A stretch of 64,000 nucleotides of DNA from Arthrobacter sp. B6 (GTDB taxonomy: Bacteria; Actinomycetota; Actinomycetes; Actinomycetales; Micrococcaceae), in the NCBI RefSeq assembly GCF_001663775.1, contig NZ_KV467168.1, positions 635,065 to 699,064 of the forward strand, read 5' to 3'. The notes beneath the pieces were generated by a model. It was not told the origin of the DNA, made no database searches, and was given only the letters and a program-made list of their open reading frames with translations. This document shows positions 16,785-25,153 of the stretch, piece by piece; positions within the stretch are counted from its first letter, which is position 1; every line of letters starts with the position of its first letter. Position numbers and translations under genes: made by a program.

Positions 16785-18062
16785 GTGAGCCAGCACGGAA
16801 GCAGCGGAAATCCGCGAACAGTCCGCGACGTCGTTTTTGTAGACGGCGTCCGCACCCCCTTCGGCCGGGCCGGCGACAAAGGCATTTACGCCGGAACGCG
16901 CGCCGACGACCTGATGGTCAAATGCATACGCGAACTCCTTCGCCGCAATCCGTCCCTGCCCTCCGAGCGCGTGGACGAGGTGGCCGTGGCGGCCACCACG
17001 CAGACCGGCGACCAGGGCCTGACCCTGGGACGCACCGCGGCCCTCCTGGCCGGCCTTCCCCGAACCGTCCCCGGATTCGCCATCGACCGCATGTGCGCCG
17101 GCGCCATGACCGCTGTGACCACTACGGCCAGCGGCATCGGCTTCGGCGCCTACGACGTCGTGATTGCCGGCGGCGTGGAGCACATGGGCAACCACCCGAT
17201 GGGCTCCGGCGCGGACCCCAACCCGCGCTTTATGTCCGAGCGGCTGGTGGACCCGGCCGCACTCAACATGGGCAACACCGCCGAGAACCTGCACGACCGC
17301 TTTCCCGCCATCACCAAGGACCGCACCGACTCCTACGCCGTCGCTTCGCAGGACAAGCTCGCCGCCGCCTACGGCAAGGGCCAGATCCAGCCCGACCTGG
17401 TGCCGGTGGCCACCCTTAAGCCGGGGGAAGGCTGGACCCTGAACAGTGTTGATGAGCCGCCCCGGCCCGGCACCACACTTGAGGACCTGGCTGCCCTCCG
17501 CACTCCGTTCCGGGCCCACGGCCGCGTCACTGCGGGCAACGCCGCCGGCCTGAACGACGGCGCCACCGCGGCCCTCCTCGCATCCTCCGAGGCCGCCGCG
17601 GAACTTGGCCTTGCGGTCAAGATGCGCCTGGTCAGCTACGCGTACGCCGGCGTCGAACCTGAGGTGATGGGCATCGGACCCGTGCCGGCCACCGAAAAGG
17701 CCCTGAAGAGCGCCGGACTCACCATTGACGACATCGGCCTGTTCGAAATCAACGAGGCTTTCGCCGTGCAGGTCCTGAGCTTCCTGGACCACTTCGGCAT
17801 TTCCGACGACGATCCCCGCGTCAACCGGTACGGCGGCGCAATCGCGGTGGGCCACCCCCTGGCATCCTCCGGCGTGCGGCTGATGAACCAGCTCGCGCGT
17901 CAGTTCCAGGAGGATCCCTCCGTGCGGTACGGCATCACCACCATGTGCATCGGCCTGGGCATGGGCGCCACGGTCATCTGGGAAAACCCGCATCATGCCG
18001 ACTACAGCGGCACCACCACCCTGCAGCAAGACAACGCCGCCATCGAAGGAGCCGCAGCATGA
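16785..18062 (+). CDS. fadA: Acetyl-CoA acyltransferase (thiolase)
   Basis: A 425-residue thiolase. The nucleophilic Cys lies in DRMCAGAMTAV, the base motif is AVGHPLASSGVRLMNQL, and the second Cys is in TTMCIGLGMG. It catalyses the last step of beta-oxidation (3-ketoacyl-CoA + CoA). GTG 16785 is used because GAGGAG lies 6 nt upstream and the preceding codons read into the promoter/operator. Its stop overlaps the ATG of the fadB-like gene (ATGA), so the alpha/beta subunits of a trifunctional-type complex are co-translated. Confidence 0.93.
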   Translation: MSQHGSSGNPRTVRDVVFVDGVRTPFGRAGDKGIYAGTRADDLMVKCIRELLRRNPSLPSERVDEVAVAATTQTGDQGLTLGRTAALLAGLPRTVPGFAIDRMCAGAMTAVTTTASGIGFGAYDVVIAGGVEHMGNHPMGSGADPNPRFMSERLVDPAALNMGNTAENLHDRFPAITKDRTDSYAVASQDKLAAAYGKGQIQPDLVPVATLKPGEGWTLNSVDEPPRPGTTLEDLAALRTPFRAHGRVTAGNAAGLNDGATAALLASSEAAAELGLAVKMRLVSYAYAGVEPEVMGIGPVPATEKALKSAGLTIDDIGLFEINEAFAVQVLSFLDHFGISDDDPRVNRYGGAIAVGHPLASSGVRLMNQLARQFQEDPSVRYGITTMCIGLGMGATVIWENPHHADYSGTTTLQQDNAAIEGAAA

Positions 18063-20248
18063 CCGCCGCCGATTTCACCACCCTTGCCGAACTGTTTCCC
18101 AACGAAACGGTGACGCACTCCTACGTGCGGGACATCGAGCTCCCGGCCTCCCCCGGCGCATCCAGCCCAGGTGCATTTGCACTGATCACCCTGGACAATG
18201 GCCTGGACCACTCCAAGCCCACAACCCTTGGCCCCAACACCCTGGTGGAACTCGGCACTGCCCTGGAGGCACTGAAGGAACGTGCCGCCCGCGGCGAGAT
18301 CGTAGGCGTGGGTGTGACCGGCAAGCCGTACTTCCTTGTGGCCGGGGCGGACCTGTCCGCGGTGAAGTCCCTGGAAAAGCACGAGCACGGCCTGTGGATG
18401 GCGCAGCTCGGGCACCACGTTTACGCCACGCTGGCCAACCTGGGCGTCCCCAGCTTCGCCTTCATCAACGGAGTAGCGCTGGGCGGCGGCCTGGAGATTG
18501 CCCTTCAGTCCACCTACCGCACCGTGTCCACCGGCGCCGGCGCGCTGTCGCTCCCGGAAGCTGCCCTCGGACTCGTCCCCGGCTGGGGCGGCGTATACAT
18601 CCTGCCGCGGCTGATCGGACCGGAGAACGCGGTCAAGGTGATGATTGAGAATCCGCTCAGCAACAACCGGACCCTCAACGGGCCCGAGGCTTTCCGGCTC
18701 GGCATTGCCGACGCCCTGTTCGAACCCGCAGACTTCCTGGAGCAGTCCCTCGCCTGGGCGGCCAGGGTCATCACCGGTGAGGTGGTCCCGGAGCGTGCCA
18801 AAGCCGTCGACCCGTCCGATCCCGATACTGCCAAAAGGTGGGCTGCAGCCGTCACTGCGGGGAGGACCTTCGTCGAGTCCAAAACGTCCAACGCGTCCCC
18901 GGCACCGGCTAAAGTCCTGGACATCCTCGAGGCCAACCGCACCATGGCGCAGACGGAATCCGCGGAGCTTGAATGCGACACGCTTGCGGTGCTGATGCAG
19001 ACCGACGAATTCCGGGCAACGGTGTACGCGTTCCTGGACCTGGTACAGAAACGGTCCAAGCGCCCGGCTGGCGCCCCGGACCGGAAGCTGGCACGCCCGG
19101 TCACCAAGGTGGGCGTTGTGGGCGCGGGCCTCATGGCAAGCCAGCTGGCGCTCCTGTTCGCCCGGCAGCTCAAGGTGCCGGTGGTGATGACCGACATCGA
19201 CCAGGCCCGCGTGGACAAGGGCGTCGGCTACGTCCATGCGGAAGTGGACAAACTGCTCGGCAAGAACCGGATCAGCCAGGACGCCGCCAACCGCACGAAG
19301 GCACTGGTGTCAGGCTCAGTCTCCAAGGATGCCTTTGCCGACGCTGACTTTGTGATCGAGGCCGTCTTCGAAGAACTGAACGTCAAGAAGCAGGTGTTCG
19401 CAGAGGTGGAGGCGATCGTCTCGCCGGACTGCATCCTCGCCACCAACACCTCATCGCTGTCCGTGACCGCCATGGCCGCTGACCTCGAACACCCGGAGCG
19501 GCTCGTAGGATTCCACTTCTTCAACCCCGTGGCCGTGATGCCGCTCCTGGAGATCGTGCGGGCTCCCAAGACCGACGACGCCGTCCTGGCCACCGCCTTC
19601 GAGCTCGCCAAGGGCCTGAAAAAGACCGCAGTCCTGGTCAAGGACGCCCCCGCATTCGTGGTGAACCGGATCCTCCTGCGCCTGATGGGCGAAGTGATGG
19701 CAGCCTTCGACGAGGGGACCCCCGCCGCCGTCGCCGACAACGCCCTGCGTCCCATGGGCCTGCCGATGACCCCGTTCACGCTGGGGGCCATGGTGGGCCT
19801 GCCGGTGGCGCAGCACGTCCAGGAGTCCCTGCACTCCGCCTTTGGCGACCGCTTTGCGGTGTCGGCCAACCTGCAGAAGCTGATCGACAACGGCGTGAAA
19901 TCACTCTGGGCGCCGGGCGCCGACGGATCACAGGAGATCCCGGAGTCCACCCTGTCCCTGATGTCCTTCGGCACGTCGCCGTCCACCGGTGAAGAGGTGC
20001 TCCACCGCGTCCAGGACGCACTGGCACAGGAGATCGGCCTGATGCTGGACGAAGGCGTGGTGGCTGGTCCCGAGGACATCGACCTGTGCATGATTCTCGG
20101 AGCGGGCTGGCCGATGTTCCTGGGCGGCATCACGCCGTACCTGGACAGGGTGGGCGCCTCGGAGCGGGTGAACGGCAGGCGGTTCCTCCCGCCCGGCGCC
20201 GCATCCCGCTCTGCTCAGTCAGCCGGCCCGGAATCGGCCAGAGGCTAA
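18059..20248 (+). CDS. fadB: FadB-type enoyl-CoA hydratase / 3-hydroxyacyl-CoA dehydrogenase
   Basis: A 729-residue bifunctional protein. Residues ~40-270 are an enoyl-CoA hydratase (VAGADLSAVKSLEK, INGVALGGGLEIALQ, LPEAALGLVPGWGG). Residues ~345-640 are a 3-hydroxyacyl-CoA dehydrogenase with NAD-binding VGVVGAGLMASQLAL, and FHFFNPVAVMPLLEIV with the catalytic His. With the thiolase it completes the beta-oxidation spiral. The start ATG 18059 overlaps the thiolase stop. The C-terminus ends 12 bp before the stop of the convergent ECF ATPase gene. Confidence 0.93.
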   Translation: MTAADFTTLAELFPNETVTHSYVRDIELPASPGASSPGAFALITLDNGLDHSKPTTLGPNTLVELGTALEALKERAARGEIVGVGVTGKPYFLVAGADLSAVKSLEKHEHGLWMAQLGHHVYATLANLGVPSFAFINGVALGGGLEIALQSTYRTVSTGAGALSLPEAALGLVPGWGGVYILPRLIGPENAVKVMIENPLSNNRTLNGPEAFRLGIADALFEPADFLEQSLAWAARVITGEVVPERAKAVDPSDPDTAKRWAAAVTAGRTFVESKTSNASPAPAKVLDILEANRTMAQTESAELECDTLAVLMQTDEFRATVYAFLDLVQKRSKRPAGAPDRKLARPVTKVGVVGAGLMASQLALLFARQLKVPVVMTDIDQARVDKGVGYVHAEVDKLLGKNRISQDAANRTKALVSGSVSKDAFADADFVIEAVFEELNVKKQVFAEVEAIVSPDCILATNTSSLSVTAMAADLEHPERLVGFHFFNPVAVMPLLEIVRAPKTDDAVLATAFELAKGLKKTAVLVKDAPAFVVNRILLRLMGEVMAAFDEGTPAAVADNALRPMGLPMTPFTLGAMVGLPVAQHVQESLHSAFGDRFAVSANLQKLIDNGVKSLWAPGADGSQEIPESTLSLMSFGTSPSTGEEVLHRVQDALAQEIGLMLDEGVVAGPEDIDLCMILGAGWPMFLGGITPYLDRVGASERVNGRRFLPPGAASRSAQSAGPESARG

Positions 20249-20260
20249 GAACAGCTAACC

Positions 20261-21880
20261 TCAAACAGCCAGCGGCAGCAGGCGGCCGGAGTCCAGGTGC
20301 ACCAGCCGGTGCGCGATGGAACGCGCATACTCGAGGTCGTGCGTGACCACCACGACGGCGGTGCCCTCCGCAGCGGCGGACCGGACCACGCTGTTCAGCG
20401 TTGCCAGTCCGTGCCCGTCCAGGGCAACAGTGGGTTCGTCCAGGGCAAGGACGGACGGGCGCCCGGCCAGGACGGTGGCCAGGGCCAGCAGGCGCTGGTG
20501 TGACGCGGGAAGTTCGGCCGGGTGCCGGCCTGAGTGGTTCTCCAGGCCGACGGCGGCGAGGGCGCTGTGGACGGCGGTCGCCTCTGCACCGTCATGGCGC
20601 CCGGTCCCGCCGCCGTGTGCAGCCGGCCGCCGGCGGTGGCGGTCCAGTCCGAAGCGGACTTCCCGTTCCACCGTGCGCTCGAACAGCTGGTCCCGGGGCT
20701 GCTGGAACAGGAGCCCCACCTCGCCGGACACACGTCCGGCCGGTTGCCCGCCGATGGTCCTGCCATTGACCAGGACGCTGCCGGCCGTGGGTTGGAGCAG
20801 GCCGTTGAGGTGCCTCAGCAGCGTGGACTTCCCGGCGCCGTTTGCGCCGGTGACCGCCACGATTTCGCCTTTGCCCACAGACAGGCTGAGGCCGTGAAGG
20901 ACCGGGGCAGCTGCCGCCGCCCCGGTCCTGAAAAAGCGGTGCCGCTTGCTTCGGCCGTAAGTGAACGAGACGTTCCGCAGCTCGAGGGCGGGCGGGGAAG
21001 GTACTGCGTCAACAGGGACCTGCGCAGCAAGTACCGGATCACTGGGATCCGGGCAACACGGGACGGGCGGCACGCTGGAGGATCCGGGGGCTGGCCGCGG
21101 GCTGATGACACCGGCCGCTTTCAGCACGCCGGCTGCGGTCACCTCCGCTGGCGTGCCGGTCACTGCGATGGTGCCGCCTGTGAGCAACAGCCACGTGTCG
21201 GCGTCGAGCAGCAACCCGTCGACGCGCTGGCTCAGGACCACGACGGCGGTGCCGCCTTTGACGAGGTCCCGCACCAGGTCCGCGAGGCTTTCGGCTCCCG
21301 CCCGGTCAAGTGAGGCGAAAGGCTCGTCCATGACCAGCACTGCGGGACCGGAAATGACGGCGCAGCCGATGGCCAGGCGGCGCAACTGCCCGCCGGAAAG
21401 CGTTTCGGGAGCCTTGTCCAGCAGGTGGGCCAGGCCGATGAGTGAAGCCGTCCGCCGGACAGCATCGGCCATCACGGCCCGCTCCACCCCCGCGTTTTCC
21501 AGTCCGAAAGCCAGCTCTTCTGCGACAGTTTCGCGGACTGTGGACAGGGCAGCAGCGGAATCCTGCGGTACAAAGCCCACCACGCGGCCCCAGCTGCCGG
21601 GGTTAATGCGCGGATCAGCGGCCTTCCCGGTGAACAGCAGCCTCGTGCCGCCAAGGTCAAGGAATCCGCCAAGTGCTCCTCCAGCGCCGGGAAGCAGCCA
21701 CCCGGCGAGCAGGCGCCCCAGGGTTGACTTGCCGCTTCCGGAGCCACCGAGCACCCCTGTCAGTGTGCCCGCAGCAAGCGAAAGTTCGACGCCGGCGAGG
21801 ACGGGTTCAGTCTCGCCGGGATAAACGAATGTTTCGATTCCCGCAGCCAGCGCAGGAGTGGAGCGTTCGGCCATCCTCAA
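20261..21880 (-). CDS. ecfA: ECF transporter tandem ATPase (EcfA1-EcfA2 fused)
   Basis: A 539-residue protein with two ABC ATPase domains. Domain 1 has Walker A GGSGSGKSTLGRLL, signature ETLSGGQLRRLAIG and Walker B VLVMDEPFASLD. Domain 2 has Walker A GANGAGKSTLLRHL and Walker B VLALDEPTVALD, but its signature position reads PAELPASHQRLLALA rather than LSGGQ. An insertion rich in His/Arg (HRRRPAAHGGGTGRHDG) precedes that degenerate signature. It powers the ECF uptake system formed with the T and S components upstream. The start overlaps the EcfT stop (ATGA). Confidence 0.9.
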   Translation of the reverse strand: MRMAERSTPALAAGIETFVYPGETEPVLAGVELSLAAGTLTGVLGGSGSGKSTLGRLLAGWLLPGAGGALGGFLDLGGTRLLFTGKAADPRINPGSWGRVVGFVPQDSAAALSTVRETVAEELAFGLENAGVERAVMADAVRRTASLIGLAHLLDKAPETLSGGQLRRLAIGCAVISGPAVLVMDEPFASLDRAGAESLADLVRDLVKGGTAVVVLSQRVDGLLLDADTWLLLTGGTIAVTGTPAEVTAAGVLKAAGVISPRPAPGSSSVPPVPCCPDPSDPVLAAQVPVDAVPSPPALELRNVSFTYGRSKRHRFFRTGAAAAAPVLHGLSLSVGKGEIVAVTGANGAGKSTLLRHLNGLLQPTAGSVLVNGRTIGGQPAGRVSGEVGLLFQQPRDQLFERTVEREVRFGLDRHRRRPAAHGGGTGRHDGAEATAVHSALAAVGLENHSGRHPAELPASHQRLLALATVLAGRPSVLALDEPTVALDGHGLATLNSVVRSAAAEGTAVVVVTHDLEYARSIAHRLVHLDSGRLLPLAV

Positions 21881-22620
21881 GCGCCCGCCGTCGGCTGCCA
21901 GAGGCGGAGGGCGACTGCCGCGGCGGCCGCGAGCAGGAGCACCATGCGCAGCCTGCGCTGGAACGGCGGATCCGTAACCTCACGGTAACTGGTACGCGGC
22001 CCGGTTGCGCCGAAACCCCGGGCCTCCAGGGCTGCCGCCCGCGTGCCCGCCTCTTCCACGAGCGACAGCACCAGCGGGACGGCCTGCCACCGGAAGGCGG
22101 CCATACGCCTGAAGACACCGCGGGTGATCACTAGGCCGCGGGCTTCCTGGGCCTGCCGGATCCGGGCCAGCCGTGTGGTGATGGCCGGAAGCAGTGTCAG
22201 GGTGGACGCGAGCACAAACGCGAACCGGGCATGGACGCCGCGCGCGGACAGTGCGGCGACAAGGTCCGGAACGCTGATGGTGAAGGAACACAGCAGGAGT
22301 ACCAGCACTGCGGCGGAGAGCTGGGCGGACCGTTCGAGGGCAAACTGGAGCCCCTCGACGGTGACGCGTGCCGGACCCCAGTGGGCCAGGACCACAGAAC
22401 CTTCGGGAAAGAACAGTCCATGCAGGAAGAACAGCGACGCAACCAGCGGGACCAGGATTCCTGCGGCGGCCGCCAGCATCCGGCGTTCCACTCCCCCGGC
22501 CAGCGACAGGCCCGCCACCGCGGCGATCACGGCCAGGGACAGCGGCAGGCTCGCCGCCGCCGTCGTCATGATAGCCGTGCTGCCGGCCGCCGCCAGCGAC
22601 GTCAGGGGATGGAGGCGCAT
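21877..22620 (-). CDS. ecfT: ECF transporter T component
   Basis: A 247-residue membrane protein with 5-6 membrane segments. It has the cytoplasmic Ala-Arg-Gly type coupling motifs of EcfT: EARGLVITRGVFRRM around residue 160 and LEARGFGATGPRTSY near residue 200. It couples the ATPase to the substrate-binding S component. It lies 10 bp downstream of the S-component gene and overlaps the ATPase gene, forming an S-T-A operon. Confidence 0.9.
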   Translation of the reverse strand: MRLHPLTSLAAAGSTAIMTTAAASLPLSLAVIAAVAGLSLAGGVERRMLAAAAGILVPLVASLFFLHGLFFPEGSVVLAHWGPARVTVEGLQFALERSAQLSAAVLVLLLCSFTISVPDLVAALSARGVHARFAFVLASTLTLLPAITTRLARIRQAQEARGLVITRGVFRRMAAFRWQAVPLVLSLVEEAGTRAAALEARGFGATGPRTSYREVTDPPFQRRLRMVLLLAAAAAVALRLWQPTAGA

Positions 22621-22630
22621 CAGGGACGGG

Positions 22631-23473
22631 TCAGGAGCCCTGGCCGGTGGCAGCGCCGGCGGATTGGCCGGCAGCCTGGCCGGTCAGCACGCGGTGGCGC
22701 CGGACAAAGGGAAACTGCAGGCGGGTGCGGCGCGGCAGCGCGTACACCAGGACGGCCACCAGGGTGAAGACGATGGCCTTGTCCATGGGGTCCGAGATCA
22801 GTGCCTGCTTGGTGATGGCGGCCAGGAGGCTGTCCCCCATGGAGCGGAAGGCGCTCACGATGGCGCCGGTGGCCAGGCCCGACGTGCCGCCGAAGACAAA
22901 GGCGGCAATCGGGGCGGAGACAACGCCGCCGATAATGCCGGTCAGGAAGCCTGCCACGGGCGCCAGGTAGAAGCGCCGGAACAGGCCGTGGCGGGCGGCG
23001 AGGCCGGCCAGGCAGCCGATCAGGGCGGCGCCGGCAGCGAACGGCAGCACGGTCGGGTTGAAGAAGGACCAGACGATGCTGCTCAGCGCACCTGTCGCCG
23101 CTCCTGCGGCCGGTCCGGCAAGGACGGCAATGAGGACAGTGCCGATGGCGTCCAGGTAGAACGGCACAAGCGTGCTGCCCACGAACTGGCCCAGCACAAT
23201 GTTCAGCACCAGTGCCACCGGAATCAGCACCAGCGTGGAGACGGGCAGGGTGGGCAGGACGGCAACAACCAGCAGCACCGCGCCGACAAGGAACCCGGAG
23301 AGGGCGATCAGGGCCGAGGCGCTGCCCGGCCCGCCCGTGATGTCCGCCGGCTGGTTGAGGACCAGGTAGATGTAGGTGCCGGCAATGGCCAGGGCACCGA
23401 GGATTTCCAGCAGGCGACGCTTCCGGGCGGCGGCGGGCGTCGGAGATTCCAGCGTCAGGGAGGGCGATGACAT
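22631..23473 (-). CDS. ECF transporter S (substrate-binding) component, substrate unassigned
   Basis: A 280-residue membrane protein with about 6-7 hydrophobic helices (residues ~25-245), typical in size for an extended S component. Conserved-looking segments are FVGSTLVPFYLDAIGTVLIAVLAGP and PAAGAATGALSSIVWSFFNP. ATG 23473 is chosen because GAAGGA lies 7 nt upstream; the longer frame would run into the inverted repeat. The substrate is not determinable by eye. A nucleoside hydrolase gene lies 1.7 kb away on the same strand, which makes nucleoside- or base-related compounds a reasonable guess. I looked for and did not find a recognisable TPP or cobalamin riboswitch upstream. Confidence 0.8.
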   Translation of the reverse strand: MSSPSLTLESPTPAAARKRRLLEILGALAIAGTYIYLVLNQPADITGGPGSASALIALSGFLVGAVLLVVAVLPTLPVSTLVLIPVALVLNIVLGQFVGSTLVPFYLDAIGTVLIAVLAGPAAGAATGALSSIVWSFFNPTVLPFAAGAALIGCLAGLAARHGLFRRFYLAPVAGFLTGIIGGVVSAPIAAFVFGGTSGLATGAIVSAFRSMGDSLLAAITKQALISDPMDKAIVFTLVAVLVYALPRRTRLQFPFVRRHRVLTGQAAGQSAGAATGQGS

Positions 23474-23560
23474 AGCGTTCCTTCGAAGGTTCAGGCCGGC
23501 CCGCAAAAGCCCGGGCAGTGGAAGGCCGCCTATGTCACCTCGACGGCAACCGGAGGCCAT

Positions 23561-23615
23561 CAGCGGCCCGCCGGTCCGCCATCCAGTCTACCGGCAGATA
23601 ACCGGCGGGCCGCTG
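23561..23615. promoter_or_regulatory. 15-bp perfect inverted repeat in the ecfS / mtr divergent region
   Basis: CAGCGGCCCGCCGGT (23561-23575) and ACCGGCGGGCCGCTG (23601-23615) are perfectly complementary, with a 25-nt loop that contains a further CCGGC. It lies about 90 bp upstream of both the ECF S gene (minus) and mycothione reductase (plus). It may be an RNA leader hairpin for ecfS or a DNA operator. Confidence 0.65.
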
Positions 23616-23704
23616 CCCCGGTTTCCGACGCAGGCCTGCCATAGACTCACGGAACAGCCCACTCCCACCGCCGTCCCGCTGTGGACCTCACGAAAGACGG
23701 ATGC

Positions 23705-25129
23705 ATGCCCCACTACGACCTGGCCATCATCGGCTCCGGATCCAGCAATTCCCTGGTCACTCCGTTCTGGGACGACAAAAAGGTGGCCATGATCGACGGC
23801 GGCGTGTTCGGCGGTACGTGCCTGAACGTCGGCTGCATCCCCACCAAAATGTTTGCCTACCCGGCCGGACTGGCCGCCGCACCCCGGGAAGCCGCGCGTC
23901 TCGGGGTGGACCTGAGCCTGGACAAGGTGCGCTGGAATGACGTGCGGGACAGGATCTTTGGCCGGATCGATTCGATTTCCGAGTCGGGCCGGCGGTACAG
24001 GGCCGAAGAACTGGACAACGTGGACTTGTACCAGCACCACGTAAAGTTCACGGGTCCCCGGACGCTCGCCACTGATTCAGGTGCGGAGCTCACTGCGGAC
24101 CGCGTGGTGGTGGCCGCCGGTTCGCGGGCCGCGCTCCCCGACGTTCCGGGGATCGGCCTACCGCAGGTGCACACATCGGACACGGTGATGCGGATAGATG
24201 GTCCGCCGGAGAAGGTGGTGGTTGTCGGCGGCGGATACATCGCAGCGGAGTTTGCCGCGGTGTTCCATGGCTTCGGGGCGGACGTCACCCAGGTAAACCG
24301 TTCCCGCAGGCTGCTTCGCGGCAACGACGGGGAGATCGCGGGGCGCTTTGCCGCGGCCGCCGCCAGCCGCTGGCGGCTGGAGCTGGGGTATGCGCTCCAG
24401 GCGGTGGAGGACAACGGCGACGGCTCGGTCACCGTGGTGTTCTGCAACGATGACGGCAAGCCGCTCCGGGTCAGTGCGGACATCGTGCTGATGGCCACCG
24501 GAAGGGTGCCGAACACTGACCAGCTGGGCGTGGATGCCGCGGGCTTTGACCTGGACGGGGACCGCACCCTGTCCGTGGACTGCTACCTCAGGGTCCTCTC
24601 CGGCGGGCATCCCCTCGACGGCGTGTACGCCCTGGGAGACATTGCGAACAGCTACCAGCTCAAGCACGTCGCCAACCGGGAAGCCCGGGTGGTGGCGCAC
24701 AACCTGCAACACCCGGACCGGCTCCGGCCGATCGATTACACGGCGGTGCCGTTTGCTGTTTTCTCCACCCCCCAGGTGGCGTCGGTTGGCCTGACCGAGG
24801 ATGCGGCACGGTCGCAGGCAGCTGCGGGGACGGACATTGTCACGTCCGTCCAGGACTACGGCTCCACCGCCTACGGCTGGGCCATGGAGGACGAGGAAGG
24901 AGTGGTCAAACTCGTGGCGGAGCGGTCCACCGGGCGGCTGCTTGGCGCCCACATCATGGGGCACGAAGCGTCCATCCTCATCCAGCCGCTGGTCCAGGCC
25001 ATGGCTACAGAGGTGCCGGTCCACTCGCTGGCGCGCGGTCCCTATTGGATCCACCCGGCGTTGACCGAGGTGGTGGAGAACGCCCTGCTGGCCCTGGACG
25101 TGGACCGGCCTGACGACGTTCCGCTGTAG
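23705..25129 (+). CDS. mtr: Mycothione reductase
   Basis: A 474-residue flavoprotein disulfide reductase. The FAD motif is AIIGSGSSN, the redox pair is Cys39/Cys44 in GGTCLNVGCIPTK, and the NADPH-binding motif is VVVGGGYIAAEF. The C-terminal interface motif with the catalytic His is HPALTEVVENAL. GSGSSNS and the short spacing match mycothione reductase better than glutathione or lipoamide reductases. It reduces mycothiol disulfide with NADPH in actinobacteria. ATG 23705 has GAAAGACGG upstream; an earlier in-frame start would add eight residues. Confidence 0.9.
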   Translation: MPHYDLAIIGSGSSNSLVTPFWDDKKVAMIDGGVFGGTCLNVGCIPTKMFAYPAGLAAAPREAARLGVDLSLDKVRWNDVRDRIFGRIDSISESGRRYRAEELDNVDLYQHHVKFTGPRTLATDSGAELTADRVVVAAGSRAALPDVPGIGLPQVHTSDTVMRIDGPPEKVVVVGGGYIAAEFAAVFHGFGADVTQVNRSRRLLRGNDGEIAGRFAAAAASRWRLELGYALQAVEDNGDGSVTVVFCNDDGKPLRVSADIVLMATGRVPNTDQLGVDAAGFDLDGDRTLSVDCYLRVLSGGHPLDGVYALGDIANSYQLKHVANREARVVAHNLQHPDRLRPIDYTAVPFAVFSTPQVASVGLTEDAARSQAAAGTDIVTSVQDYGSTAYGWAMEDEEGVVKLVAERSTGRLLGAHIMGHEASILIQPLVQAMATEVPVHSLARGPYWIHPALTEVVENALLALDVDRPDDVPL

Positions 25130-25153
25130 GACTGGCGCCGCCGTAAGTCCTAC
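25126..25153. terminator. Small bidirectional hairpin between mtr and the nucleoside hydrolase gene
   Basis: GTAGGACT and AGTCCTAC form an 8-bp perfect stem with a 12-nt loop. It spans both convergent stop codons. No T-run is present, so termination strength is uncertain. Confidence 0.5.

Noticed and set aside
23474..23704. TPP or cobalamin riboswitch upstream of the ECF S component
   Set aside because: Neither the TPP (CTGAGA/ACCTGA) nor the B12-box signature is present. Only an inverted repeat was found.
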